NCBI GenBank assembly: GCA_022616435.1
Contig: JAKEET010000198.1
Location: 1 to 38,063 of the forward strand
Direction: 5' to 3'
Source of the DNA: Gemmataceae bacterium
GTDB taxonomy: Bacteria; Planctomycetota; Planctomycetia; Gemmatales; Gemmataceae
DNA length: 38,063 bases
The translations under genes and the position numbers were made by a program. Below the pieces are notes generated by a model, which worked only from the letters and a program-made list of their open reading frames with translations, did no database searches and was not told where the DNA came from. Shown one piece after another: positions 23,100-33,674 of the stretch (its first letter is position 1; each line of letters starts with the position of its first letter).

Positions 23100-24181
23100 T
23101 AATCCTCGTCATCGGCCCGGGACCGCCGTCGCTTCCCCTTCTCCCGGGGGCGGTCTTCCTCTTCTTCCTCGTCTTCTTCCTCGACATTCCGGCGTTTCTC
23201 CTGCGGCTTCGGCGTGATGGTGACTTCGATCGGCGGGTCGGCGATGCGCACCGCCATCCAGGCCAGGCCGCCGACGGCGAGGAGGCCGCCGATGACGCCG
23301 GTCCAGATCGGGCCGAGCCAGCCGACGGTGTAGGCGACGATGAGGCCCCAGATGTTGGTGCGAGCGCGGCCTTCTCCAGGTTGCCGCAGGGCCCAGGCAA
23401 GGAACACGAGGAACGTGAACACCCCGACAACGATGCCCAGAAAAATCAGGGGCGAAAAAGTCGCCTGGAAGCGCGTCAACTCACGCTTCTTGTAGGTGAA
23501 GTCGGGCGCCAGCCGGTCGCGCATCCATTTCAGGGCATCGGTGCGCTCGCGCTTATCTTCGAAGTGGAACGATTCCGTGGATTCGTCGTCGCTACCGGCG
23601 GCCTTGTATTTGATGTCGAACGACGAGGCCTTCAGGTTGCTTTCGACCTTGGTGACGGTGTCCCACGGAATGAAGGAGGGCTTGTCGTCGCCGAACGCGT
23701 CCTGCGGGGATTCGCCGGCCGCCAGATCGGCCTCGATGCGCTTGATGGTCTTCTTGTCGCCTTTGGCGTAAATCGCGCCCTCGTTGGTCAAGCACAGCAG
23801 CCGCAAGGCGCCGAAGGCATTGCAGCGCCAGACGCCCAGCTCGCCCTGGGCCGCGGGCCGGTCCGCGGGTTGGTCCGCGGCTTTTTGGTCGGGGGCTTCG
23901 TCACGCCGGGGCGGCGGCGCCGCCGCGCCGGCCGGGAGCGGCGGCGGTTTGCCCGGCTTGCCCGCCAGCGCCTGCGGCGGTGATGCCTGGCCCGGCGGCT
24001 TGCGGGCCGGGCGCGGCGGCGGCGCCTCCACCACTTCCTCGACCACTTCGTGCACCACTTCATGTACTGGGGCGGCAACTTCCAGAACGCCGCCGCACGC
24101 CGGACATTTCACTTTCTTGCCGACGAGCTCATCGCGAACCTTGAGTTTCTTGCCGCACGAACAGGCAACGAGAATCGGCAT
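23099..24181 (-). CDS. Zinc-ribbon membrane protein, function unknown
   Basis: A 360-residue protein starting at the ATG at 24181; the open frame reaches 24619 but the extra part is low-complexity and antisense-like and overlaps the next gene, so it is rejected. The N-terminus VACSCGKKLKVRDELVGKKV followed by KCPACGG is a zinc ribbon (two CxC/CxxC pairs, residues about 6-31). A Pro/Ala-rich linker follows, then a soluble domain (about 120-240) with LRLLCLTNEGAIYAKGDKK, and two or three membrane segments at about 255-280, 290-315 and 318-335. The C-terminus is a highly charged EEEDEEEEED tail. Proteins of this layout are frequent and uncharacterised in planctomycetes. Confidence 0.78.
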   Translation of the reverse strand: MPILVACSCGKKLKVRDELVGKKVKCPACGGVLEVAAPVHEVVHEVVEEVVEAPPPRPARKPPGQASPPQALAGKPGKPPPLPAGAAAPPPRRDEAPDQKAADQPADRPAAQGELGVWRCNAFGALRLLCLTNEGAIYAKGDKKTIKRIEADLAAGESPQDAFGDDKPSFIPWDTVTKVESNLKASSFDIKYKAAGSDDESTESFHFEDKRERTDALKWMRDRLAPDFTYKKRELTRFQATFSPLIFLGIVVGVFTFLVFLAWALRQPGEGRARTNIWGLIVAYTVGWLGPIWTGVIGGLLAVGGLAWMAVRIADPPIEVTITPKPQEKRRNVEEEDEEEEEDRPREKGKRRRSRADDED

Positions 24182-24213
24182 GGCGAACCTGATGTTTTTT
24201 TGGTCATCGTTCT

Positions 24214-24294
24214 GTAGGTCCCGCCTGCCGGGCGGGACCTTGCCGGGCGGGACCTTGCTGGAATCCAAGGTCCCGCTCGGCAAGCGGGACCTAC
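24214..24294. repeat. Nested palindromic element (GGTCCCGC...GCGGGACC)
   Basis: 28-bp arms at 24214-24241 and 24267-24294 are reverse complements at 26 of 28 positions. Each arm is itself a hairpin of the form GGTCCCGC-N-GCGGGACC, and a third partial copy lies between (about 24241-24256). It fills the 122-bp gap between the zinc-ribbon gene and the E1-alpha gene. Confidence 0.85.
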
Positions 24295-24303
24295 CTTGCG
24301 GCA

Positions 24304-25380
24304 TCACGGCAGGCCGGTGTAGTCCCCGGGATAGACTTGATCGACCGGGCTGGGAGCGTACACGAATCGGTCCACATCCTCCGGGAGCGGCTTCGGCTCG
24401 CGCACCGCCTGGGCGACGGCCGCGTCCATTTCGGCCTGGGCCTCGGCGTGGATGGCGTCGAAGCCCGGCCGGTCGATGATGCGGGCGTTGAGCAGCCGGT
24501 CTTCGAGCAGGGCGATGCAATCCGGCTCGCCGGCCCGCGGCGCCCCGCTCGACGACGAGTGCCCGTACAGCCGCGACACCTTGGCCTCGAGCATGAACGG
24601 CTCGCGCGTCGTGCGGCAATGCTGCATGGCCCGCCGGATGGCGAACCAGCTCGGAATCGGGTCGTTGCCGTCCACGACTTCGCCCGGAATGCCGAACGGG
24701 GCGGCGCGATCAATGACCGCGGCGCAGCTGTGCTGGCTGGAGTGCGCGGTCGAGATGCCATAGCCGTTGTTCATCACGATCATGAGCACCGGGAGCCGAT
24801 CGCCGGGCCGCGTCGACCAGATCAGGCACGACGAGAAATCCCCCTCGGCGGTGCCGGCGTCGCCGCCGACGACGATGGTGATGCCGTCGCCGCCGAGACG
24901 CTTCTGCACGTGCGCCGTGCCGGGCGCCTTGACCCACTGGATGCCGATCACCGAGCTGATCGGCACCACGTTCCATTCTTTCTTGGCGAAGTGCGACGGG
25001 AAATTGCGGCCGAGCGAATGCGTGTCGGTGCGGGCCATGGCCATTTGCCGCACACACTCCAGCATGGGCATGCCCAGGGCGAGCAAGGTGGCGCTGTTGC
25101 GATAGTGCAGGTGGAGGAAGTCGTAGGCGGGGCCTTGCCCGCACTTGATCTGCAATCCCAGGCAGGCGTTGAACGCTTCCTCCCCCGGCCCGCCGATCCA
25201 GAAGTACCCTTCGCCCGACTTGCTCATCTTGATGAGCCGCTCTTCCATGACCCGCGCCCGCACCATGAGGCGATGGATTTCCAGGCAGCGTGCGGCGGTC
25301 AGAAACTCATCCTTGCTCCCCAATCCGGGGGCGGGGCGGCTGGTGGTGGCGCGATCGTTCGTGGAGGATTTGCTGCGCAC
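24304..25380 (-). CDS. Thiamine-diphosphate dehydrogenase E1 component, alpha subunit (2-oxoacid dehydrogenase type)
   Basis: A 358-residue protein; the GTG at 25380 has GGAGG 7 nt upstream. It belongs to the E1-alpha family, which decarboxylates 2-oxoacids in the pyruvate or branched-chain complexes: IHRLMVRARVMEERLI, GPGEEAFNACLG (about 64-75), HLHYRNSATLLALG, a diphosphate motif VVGGDAGTAEGDF...MNNGYGIS (about 165-207) and a C-terminal GHSSSS loop. The usual GDG of the thiamine-diphosphate motif reads GDA here. No E1-beta, E2 or E3 gene is adjacent, whereas these normally form an operon. The partner is either elsewhere or the protein has another role. Confidence 0.85.
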   Translation of the reverse strand: MRSKSSTNDRATTSRPAPGLGSKDEFLTAARCLEIHRLMVRARVMEERLIKMSKSGEGYFWIGGPGEEAFNACLGLQIKCGQGPAYDFLHLHYRNSATLLALGMPMLECVRQMAMARTDTHSLGRNFPSHFAKKEWNVVPISSVIGIQWVKAPGTAHVQKRLGGDGITIVVGGDAGTAEGDFSSCLIWSTRPGDRLPVLMIVMNNGYGISTAHSSQHSCAAVIDRAAPFGIPGEVVDGNDPIPSWFAIRRAMQHCRTTREPFMLEAKVSRLYGHSSSSGAPRAGEPDCIALLEDRLLNARIIDRPGFDAIHAEAQAEMDAAVAQAVREPKPLPEDVDRFVYAPSPVDQVYPGDYTGLP

Positions 25381-25495
25381 GCGGCGGCCTCCGGCCGAGA
25401 TCCATTACGGGTTCTTCATTTCTTCTTATAGCGGGAACCTCGGCGAAATGCGATAGAGCGTTCGTTACTTTCCGATCTTGGAGATAACGAGAAAG

Positions 25496-25612
25496 GTCCG
25501 CAGTCCGTAGTCCCCAGTCAGTAGCACAAGCCAACGCGATATCGTATGACGTCCGAGTCATCACCAGCATGTGCCTTTCTTTGCTACTGACTACGGACCA
25601 CTGACTACGGAC
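25496..25612. repeat. Inverted GTCCGTAGTC-type repeat overlapping the purD stop
   Basis: A left arm (25496-25526) and a right arm (25582-25612) are imperfect reverse complements built from GTCCGTAGTCAGT units (TACTGACTACGGAC on the right). The right arm overlaps the 3' end of purD and provides its last codons and TAG stop (25591-25593). Confidence 0.75.
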
Positions 25613-26892
25613 TTCTTGAGCGCCTTGTCAGCGATGTCGCGGCGATAGCAGGCGCCGGCGAAATGGATCTTGGCGACGGCGTCGTAGGCGTGGCGCTTGG
25701 CTTCGGCGAGCGTCTCGCCCAGCGCGGTGACGCCCAGGACGCGGCCGCCGTCGGTCATCGTGTGGCCGCCTTCGAACTTGGTGCCGGCGTGGAAGACTTT
25801 GACATTCGGCAACAGCGCCGCCTCTTCGAGCCCGGTGATCAACTTTCCCTTGGGATAGCTTCCCGGATATCCCTGGCTCGCCATGACCACGCACACCGCC
25901 GGTCGCGGGTCCCATTCCAGAGGCTTGTCGACGAGCTCGCTCAGGCGATCCTCGGCCGTCGCCAGCAGCAGCTCGAAGAGATCGGTCTTCAGGCGCATCA
26001 GCACTGGCTGCGTTTCGGGATCGCCGAACCGGCAGTTGTACTCGAGGATGCGCGGTCCCTGGTTGGTCACGATGACGCCGGCGTAGAGCACGCCGCGAAA
26101 CGGCGTCCGCCGCCGCTTGAGGGCGTGGACCGTCGGCACCAGCGCGTGCGATTCGATCTCGTCCAGGAGCGCCGGCGTGGCGAGCGGCGCGGGCGAATAG
26201 GCCCCCATGCCGCCGGTGTTGGGGCCTTCGTCGTTGTCGAGCGCGCGCTTGTGGTCCTGGGCCGGCGCCAGTGGTATGATGGTCCGGCCCGACACCAGGG
26301 CCAGCACGCTTAGCTCCTCGCCGTCGAGCCGTTTCTCGATGACCACCTGCCGCCCCGCCGCCCGGCCGAACTCCTCCCTGACCATGATGCGCTCGACGGC
26401 CGCGAGGGCTTCTTGCTTGGTGGCGCAAACCATCACGCCCTTGCCCGCCGCCAGCCCGTCCGCCTTGACCACGACCGGGTATTCGCGGGTCTCGATGAAC
26501 GTGCGGGCCGGCTCCGGATGATCGAACACCCGAAACTCGGCGGTCGGGACGTCGGCGTCGCGCATCAGCTTCTTGGCGAACGCCTTGCTCGCTTCGAGCT
26601 GGGCGGCCGCCTTGGTCGGCCCGAAAATCGTCAGCGCCGCTTTCCGAAAATGATCGACGATCCCGTGCGACAGCGGGTCCTCGGGCCCCACCACGGTGAG
26701 GACGATCCGCTCTTTCTTGGCGAACCGGATCAACCCGTCGACGTCGTTCGCTTCGATCGGCACATTGACGCCGTCGAGGGCCGTGCCGGCGTTGCCCGGC
26801 GCGCAGAATACCTGCGTCACGCGCGGGGATTGCTTGAGCTTCCACACCAGCGCATGCTCGCGCCCGCCTTTGCCGATGACGAGGACGTTCAT
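25591..26892 (-). CDS. purD: Phosphoribosylamine-glycine ligase (GAR synthetase)
   Basis: A 433-residue ATP-grasp enzyme of full length, which joins 5-phosphoribosylamine and glycine in de novo purine synthesis. It starts MNVLVIGKGGREHALVWKL and contains TVVGPEDPLSHGI, the ATP-grasp motif PVVVKADGLAAGKGVMVC (about 142-159), GPNTGGMGAYSPAP (about 226-239), RILEYNCRFGDPETQPVLMR (about 283-302) and the C-terminal YRRDIADKAL. The final residues SVVSGP and the stop codon lie inside a repeat element, so its original C-terminus may have been replaced. The ATG at 26892 has no clear ribosome site. The redoxin fusion gene ends 42 nt upstream on the same strand. Confidence 0.96.
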   Translation of the reverse strand: MNVLVIGKGGREHALVWKLKQSPRVTQVFCAPGNAGTALDGVNVPIEANDVDGLIRFAKKERIVLTVVGPEDPLSHGIVDHFRKAALTIFGPTKAAAQLEASKAFAKKLMRDADVPTAEFRVFDHPEPARTFIETREYPVVVKADGLAAGKGVMVCATKQEALAAVERIMVREEFGRAAGRQVVIEKRLDGEELSVLALVSGRTIIPLAPAQDHKRALDNDEGPNTGGMGAYSPAPLATPALLDEIESHALVPTVHALKRRRTPFRGVLYAGVIVTNQGPRILEYNCRFGDPETQPVLMRLKTDLFELLLATAEDRLSELVDKPLEWDPRPAVCVVMASQGYPGSYPKGKLITGLEEAALLPNVKVFHAGTKFEGGHTMTDGGRVLGVTALGETLAEAKRHAYDAVAKIHFAGACYRRDIADKALKKSVVSGP

Positions 26893-26934
26893 GCAACTAG
26901 TCTATGGGAGAGAATCGGAGTTCACAAACTCTCA

Positions 26935-28734
26935 CTACTTCTCGGCGCTCGCCAGCGATGTGTAATCGACGAACCCGATCATCATCTCTTCCCAAGTCTG
27001 GTCGCCCCAGCGGACCAGCTTGGTCGGATCGGGATTGTTCGGGTTGCTGGCCGAATTGTCGAACACGGCGGTGCACTCGATCCGGCTGCCGGCCGGCAAG
27101 AACAGCGGCTTTTCGAACCGGTAGCTCGCCTGCCAGCCGAAATCGTAGCGCGGCACCGACAGGATCGTTTCGCGCTTGCCGTCCGGGTAGACCGCCTGGT
27201 ATTCGAAGCTCTTGCCGCGCAGGTGCATGTGCGGCGTCAGGTTCCACAGCAGCGTGTCGCTGCGGAAGGTCGCCAGGGACCTGAAGCGCTGGCTGTCGCC
27301 GCCCGGCAACAGGAACAGCAACTGCTGGGCGATGGCCTTGGTCCTGACCTCGTGCTTGGGCGGCGCCTTGGCGAAGATGAAGCCGACCGACGACCGATCG
27401 GTCTGCTCGGTGCCGTTGGGCGTGTAGTGCATCTGAAAGACGAGGCTGGCGCCCTTGGGAATCTTCTTCGCCGAGCCGGGCGTGTAGACCGAGCCGAAGT
27501 CGCCCGGCGCGAAGGCCACGAGCATGCCGCTGCCGATGCCGTCGCCCGAGTCGCGCAAGCGCTTGCCGCCGACGACGACATAGACAATGATGTGGTGCAC
27601 CACGCTGGGGTTGCCCGGCTTGGCTTCCGCGGCCTGAATCCACCTGTCCTCGTCGAAGTTGGTGGGCACCACGAAGTACTTGTAGGGAATGCCCCTCTTG
27701 GGCGCCTGCGCGGGGACCGTGTACTCCTTCGTCATGGTGAACACCGCGTCGGGGCGGCCGAATTTCCAGCCCTCGACGAACTTCCGCGGCGGCGGCTGGT
27801 CCTTGTTGTCCCCCTTGGCACAGCCCTGATCGATCCACGCCAACAGCGTTTCCCGGTCCGCGCTCGACAGGCTGCGGTCGTTGAAGAACTTCCCGTACCG
27901 GGGATCGGCGTGCCACGGCGGCATCCGCCTGTCCTCGACCACGTCCTTGATCATCTGCGACCACGACGACGCGTCGTCGTACGTCAACAGCGGCATCGGC
28001 CCGATCTGGCCGGCGCGATGGCATTCCTGGCAGCGCTGCTGCAAGATCGGCGCGACGTGCTTGGCGTACGTGATCTTGGCCGCCGTGGCCTCGCCCTTGG
28101 GGGCGCGCGTGATGTAGCAGCCCTCGACGGCAACCTTCGCCTGCGTCACCTTCTTGCCGGCCAGCACTTCCTCCAGCGCATCGACCAGGAATCGCTTCGC
28201 CGGCTGCGGACGCTGGTAGCCGATGCCGAATTGATCGTCGATGCGCCCCTGGTAGCGAATCACTCGGCCGGCGTCGAGGACGAACGCTTCCGGCACCCGC
28301 TCGGCGCCGAAACGGTTGGCGACACTCTGGTCCTCGTCGCGCAGGACCGGGAACGGGAGCTTGTGTTTTTCGGCGTGGCTGCGGATGGCGTCGAGGGTAT
28401 CGTGGGCGTTGGCGTTGATCGCGAAGAACGCAACGCCCTTCGCGGAGTAACTCTCATGCAGCTCGCCCAGGCGCGGCGCGTAGGCATTGTTGATCGGGCA
28501 TTGCGTGCCGAGAAAAATGACGACCACCGCCTTGGCGTCCTTCGGCTCGTCGAGCGACCACGACTTGCCGGCCACATCCTTCAGGCGGATGTTGCGCGCG
28601 GCCCGAAGCTTGTCCGCCCGAGGTTCGTCCGCGCGAGGTTCGTCCGCGCGAGGTTCGTCCGCCCGAAGTTCGTCCGCGCGGCCGGCATGACCCAAGACCA
28701 ACGACAATGCCGCGAGCAGCAACCAGCGTCGCAT
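26935..28734 (-). CDS. Secreted redoxin / cytochrome c / copper monooxygenase-type fusion protein
   Basis: A 599-residue protein from the ATG at 28734 (GGGAGCGAG upstream), with signal peptide MRRWLLLAALSLVLGHAG. A RADEP repeat region follows (DNA 28604-28678). Domain one (about 50-210) is thioredoxin/AhpC-like: KAVVVIFLGTQCPINNAY has a single Cys where thioredoxins have CxxC, so a peroxiredoxin-type or inactive site. Domain two has one c-type heme site, CQECH (about 232-236). Domain three resembles copper type II ascorbate-dependent monooxygenases: VVHHIIVYV (about 376-384), FQMHYTPNG and LTPHMHLRGKSF (about 496-507) provide His and Met ligands. It should act outside the cytoplasmic membrane. 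Such fusions recur in planctomycetes and acidobacteria; no substrate is known. Confidence 0.85.
   Translation of the reverse strand: MRRWLLLAALSLVLGHAGRADELRADEPRADEPRADEPRADKLRAARNIRLKDVAGKSWSLDEPKDAKAVVVIFLGTQCPINNAYAPRLGELHESYSAKGVAFFAINANAHDTLDAIRSHAEKHKLPFPVLRDEDQSVANRFGAERVPEAFVLDAGRVIRYQGRIDDQFGIGYQRPQPAKRFLVDALEEVLAGKKVTQAKVAVEGCYITRAPKGEATAAKITYAKHVAPILQQRCQECHRAGQIGPMPLLTYDDASSWSQMIKDVVEDRRMPPWHADPRYGKFFNDRSLSSADRETLLAWIDQGCAKGDNKDQPPPRKFVEGWKFGRPDAVFTMTKEYTVPAQAPKRGIPYKYFVVPTNFDEDRWIQAAEAKPGNPSVVHHIIVYVVVGGKRLRDSGDGIGSGMLVAFAPGDFGSVYTPGSAKKIPKGASLVFQMHYTPNGTEQTDRSSVGFIFAKAPPKHEVRTKAIAQQLLFLLPGGDSQRFRSLATFRSDTLLWNLTPHMHLRGKSFEYQAVYPDGKRETILSVPRYDFGWQASYRFEKPLFLPAGSRIECTAVFDNSASNPNNPDPTKLVRWGDQTWEEMMIGFVDYTSLASAEK
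28604..28678. repeat. Five 15-bp tandem repeats encoding RADEP
   Basis: Five consecutive 15-bp units of type CGAGGTTCGTCCGCG, read on the minus strand as RADEL, RADEP three times and RADKL, directly after the signal peptide. The third and fourth units differ by one base only, so copy number may vary. Confidence 0.85.
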
Positions 28735-28897
28735 GGCGAATCTCGCTCCCAGGGTTAGGATGTTTCCAGATCTTATACCCCGCAACGGTCCCGGGGTTTC
28801 GTCATGATAGCATAAGCGATGGGCCCCCGGCTTGCCGTTTCGCGCTCGCGCGTCATATTCAGAATTGGAACGTAACATTCGTCATTCGGGTCGTGCG

Positions 28898-29443
28898 ATG
28901 CACCGTCTCTGCGTCTTCTGCGGCTCCCGCGTCGGCGGCAACCCGCTCTACATCGAGCGCACCCGTCAACTGGCCCAGGCCATGGTCGAGCGCGGCATCG
29001 GCCTCGTCTACGGCGCCGGCCATATCGGTTTGATGGGCGTGCTGGCCGACGCGGTGCTGGAGACGGGCGGCGAAGTCATCGGCGTCATTCCGCAGGCGCT
29101 GGTGGACCGCGAGCTGGCGCATCAGAAACTGTCCAAGCTGCACATTGTCGCCGGCATGCACGAACGCAAGGCGCTGATGGCGGCGCTGGCCGACGCGTTC
29201 CTGTCGCTGCCCGGCGCCTACGGCACCGCCGACGAAACCTTCGAGATGCTGACCTGGAACCAGCTCAAGATCCACGCCAAGCCGGTCGGCCTGCTGAACA
29301 TCGCCGGTTTCTTTGATCCGCTCTTGGCGTGGATCGACCGCTGCGTCCAGGACGACTTTCTCAAGCCGCGCTATCGCGAATTCCTGCTGGTGGATGACGA
29401 TGCCGGCCGCTTGCTCGACGCGTTGGCGACGGCAAGCGCGTAG
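28898..29443 (+). CDS. LOG family protein (cytokinin-activating-type phosphoribohydrolase fold)
   Basis: A 181-residue protein from the ATG at 28898 (a longer frame starts at 28832). It has the Rossmann-like TIGR00730/LOG family sequence: LCVFCGSRVGGNP at the start, LVYGAGHIGLMGVLADA (about 37-53), GEVIGVIPQAL and MHERKALM. The hallmark PGGxGTxxE, which holds the nucleotide phosphate and catalytic Glu, reads PGAYGTADE here (about 105-113), with the second Gly replaced by Ala and the Glu kept. Family members remove ribose 5-phosphate from nucleotides. In bacteria the substrate is often AMP or similar. It lies divergent to the redoxin fusion gene and convergent to the sigma-54 activator. Confidence 0.87.
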   Translation: MHRLCVFCGSRVGGNPLYIERTRQLAQAMVERGIGLVYGAGHIGLMGVLADAVLETGGEVIGVIPQALVDRELAHQKLSKLHIVAGMHERKALMAALADAFLSLPGAYGTADETFEMLTWNQLKIHAKPVGLLNIAGFFDPLLAWIDRCVQDDFLKPRYREFLLVDDDAGRLLDALATASA

Positions 29444-29463
29444 GACAGGATCCCGCTCTGGCA

Positions 29464-32406
<2,943 letters not shown>

Positions 32407-32468
32407 GAGCGTCGATCAGCGCCGATTTTTCGACGACATCTGGAAAGTTAGGCATTTTTGGATAGTCA

Positions 32469-32486
32469 AGCGCCGATTTCGGCGCT
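32469..32486. promoter_or_regulatory. Perfect palindrome, candidate activator binding site (UAS)
   Basis: AGCGCCGATTTCGGCGCT has 8-bp perfect arms around TT. A second half-site, AGCGCCGATTTTT, lies at 32418-32430, about 51 bp away. The palindrome centre is about 105 bp upstream of the -24 GG of the sigma-54 promoter at 32582, the usual distance for an enhancer-binding protein. In the activator's own mRNA it would form a leader hairpin. Confidence 0.5.
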
Positions 32487-32581
32487 GACTCTTCGTCATT
32501 CACTGTAGTAGCCCCCACTTGGCGCGGCAAGTTTTTTCCAAAATCGCAACAATCTTTCATTCAGTGGATGACCTGGTTTGA

Positions 32582-32599
32582 TTGGCATGAATGTTGCGA
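32582..32599 (+). promoter_or_regulatory. Sigma-54 promoter for the alpha/beta hydrolase gene
   Basis: TTGGCATGAATGTTGCGA matches TGGCACG-N4-TTGCW except for the sixth base and the final W, with GG (32584-32585) and GC (32596-32597) exactly 10 nt apart. The start would be near 32609, upstream of the GTG at 32650. The promoter overlaps the only in-frame ATG (32587), so that ATG could not be used from this promoter. Confidence 0.7.
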
Positions 32600-32649
32600 A
32601 GTTAGGTATCACCCATTTCTTCAAAAACGACATCGGAAGCGAGAAGCAG

Positions 32650-33495
32650 GTGCAAGCAACAGCGCATTGGTTGTGGAGCAGCGGAGCAACGTATCGCCCC
32701 ATCGACGGCCGGACGGGCTACGCGCATCTTACCCATTACACCGCCGAGTATTGCGAATGGGGCGCCGGGCCGCCGCTGATCCTGATTCCCGGCCTGGCCG
32801 GGGGGATCCGGTTGCTGGGGCTGCTGGCCAACAACCTGGCCCGCGACTTCCGCGTCATCGCCTATCAGTTGCGCGGCGAGGACAATTGCTTCGCCATGCG
32901 CCGGCCCTTTGGGCTGCAAGACCTGGTGGACGACCTGGCCGAGTTCATCGCGTGGCGCGGATTGGAAGCGCCGCCGATCCTGGGCGTTTCGTTCGGCGGG
33001 GCGATCGCCATGGAGTTCGCCGCGCGCTTTCCGCTGCGGCTGAATCGGCTGGCGCTCCAGGGCGTGGGTTCGCGTTTTGAGGGCGGATTGCTGCAACGCA
33101 TCGCCGGCACGGTGTTGAGCCGTTTTCCGCTGCCCACCGACAGCCCGTTTGTGAATCAGTTCTTCAATCTGCTGTTCGGCTCGGCGAAGACCCAGGACGA
33201 GTTGTTCGATTTCGTCACGCGGCAATGCTGGCAGACCGACCAGAGCGTGATGGCCCATCGTTTTCAGCTGGTGGAGGCCTTCAACATTGAGGAAAGGCTG
33301 CACCGCATTCGCGTGCCGGCGTTGATCGTCAACGGCGAGCGCGACCTGCTGGTGTCGCGCCGGACCGTGCAGCCGCTGGCCGATGGCATCGCCGACGTTC
33401 AATTGCGGCGCGTGCCGGGGTGCGGGCATCTGGCGTCGGTGACCCATCCGGAAGCGTTGGCGGAACACGTCAGGAATTTCATGGGCTCGGTGTAA
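32650..33495 (+). CDS. Alpha/beta hydrolase
   Basis: A 281-residue protein if started at the GTG at 32650; an ATG at 32587 would give 302 residues but overlaps the sigma-54 promoter and has no ribosome site. Family similarity begins at about TAEYCEWGAGPPLILIPGLAGG, where IPGLAGG supplies the oxyanion segment. The nucleophile elbow is GVSFGG, the acid is probably Asp in NGERDLLV, and the catalytic His is in GCGHLASVTHPE near the end, so the triad is complete. A cap region with many Phe and Leu (FVNQFFNLLFG) suggests a hydrophobic substrate such as an ester or lactone. It is transcribed divergently from the membrane sigma-54 activator, which may control it. A terminator-like hairpin follows. 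Confidence 0.88.
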   Translation: MQATAHWLWSSGATYRPIDGRTGYAHLTHYTAEYCEWGAGPPLILIPGLAGGIRLLGLLANNLARDFRVIAYQLRGEDNCFAMRRPFGLQDLVDDLAEFIAWRGLEAPPILGVSFGGAIAMEFAARFPLRLNRLALQGVGSRFEGGLLQRIAGTVLSRFPLPTDSPFVNQFFNLLFGSAKTQDELFDFVTRQCWQTDQSVMAHRFQLVEAFNIEERLHRIRVPALIVNGERDLLVSRRTVQPLADGIADVQLRRVPGCGHLASVTHPEALAEHVRNFMGSV

Positions 33496-33516
33496 CCTGG
33501 TCCAACCCAGGCGAGA

Positions 33517-33560
33517 GGGTGCGTTGTCGCGGATGCAAATCCCGCAGCGCACCCCTTTTT
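33517..33560 (+). terminator. Rho-independent terminator after the hydrolase gene
   Basis: GGGTGCG (33517-33523) pairs with CGCACCC (33548-33554), with inner GCGG/CCGC pairing, followed by a CTTTTT run (33555-33560). It starts 22 nt after the hydrolase stop. Confidence 0.65.
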
Positions 33561-33592
33561 CGTTGGCAAACAGCTTTCGTTGGCAAACGTCC

Positions 33593-33621
33593 TTGCGGCA
33601 GGCGTGGGGTCGCGCTACAAT
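33593..33621 (+). promoter_or_regulatory. Candidate sigma-70 type promoter for the giant coiled-coil gene
   Basis: TTGCGG (33593-33598), a 17-bp spacer and TACAAT (33616-33621), about 54 nt before the GTG at 33675. A direct repeat TTCGTTGGCAAAC (33559-33571 and 33577-33589) lies immediately upstream and could be a regulator site. Confidence 0.4.
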
Positions 33622-33674
33622 CGGGATGGCAACGGCGTGCTGCCTGTTGCCTCCCTCCCTCCGAGACCCATCCG

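Noticed and set aside
24182..24619. N-terminal extension of the zinc-ribbon membrane protein
   Set aside because: It would overlap the E1-alpha gene and cross the nested palindrome; the zinc ribbon begins right after the ATG at 24181.
28822..28835. GG-N10-GC upstream of the LOG gene
   Set aside because: The -24 half matches TGGCAC poorly, and in GC-rich DNA such spacing occurs often by chance.
32535..32560. A sigma-54-like GG...GC on the minus strand in front of the activator gene (TTTTGGAAAAAACTTGCCG)
   Set aside because: GG and GC are 9 nt apart instead of 10, and the -24 part matches poorly.
33420..33674. Upstream extension of the giant coiled-coil protein
   Set aside because: The frame would overlap the hydrolase gene, the terminator and the promoter, and its sequence is not membrane- or coil-like.
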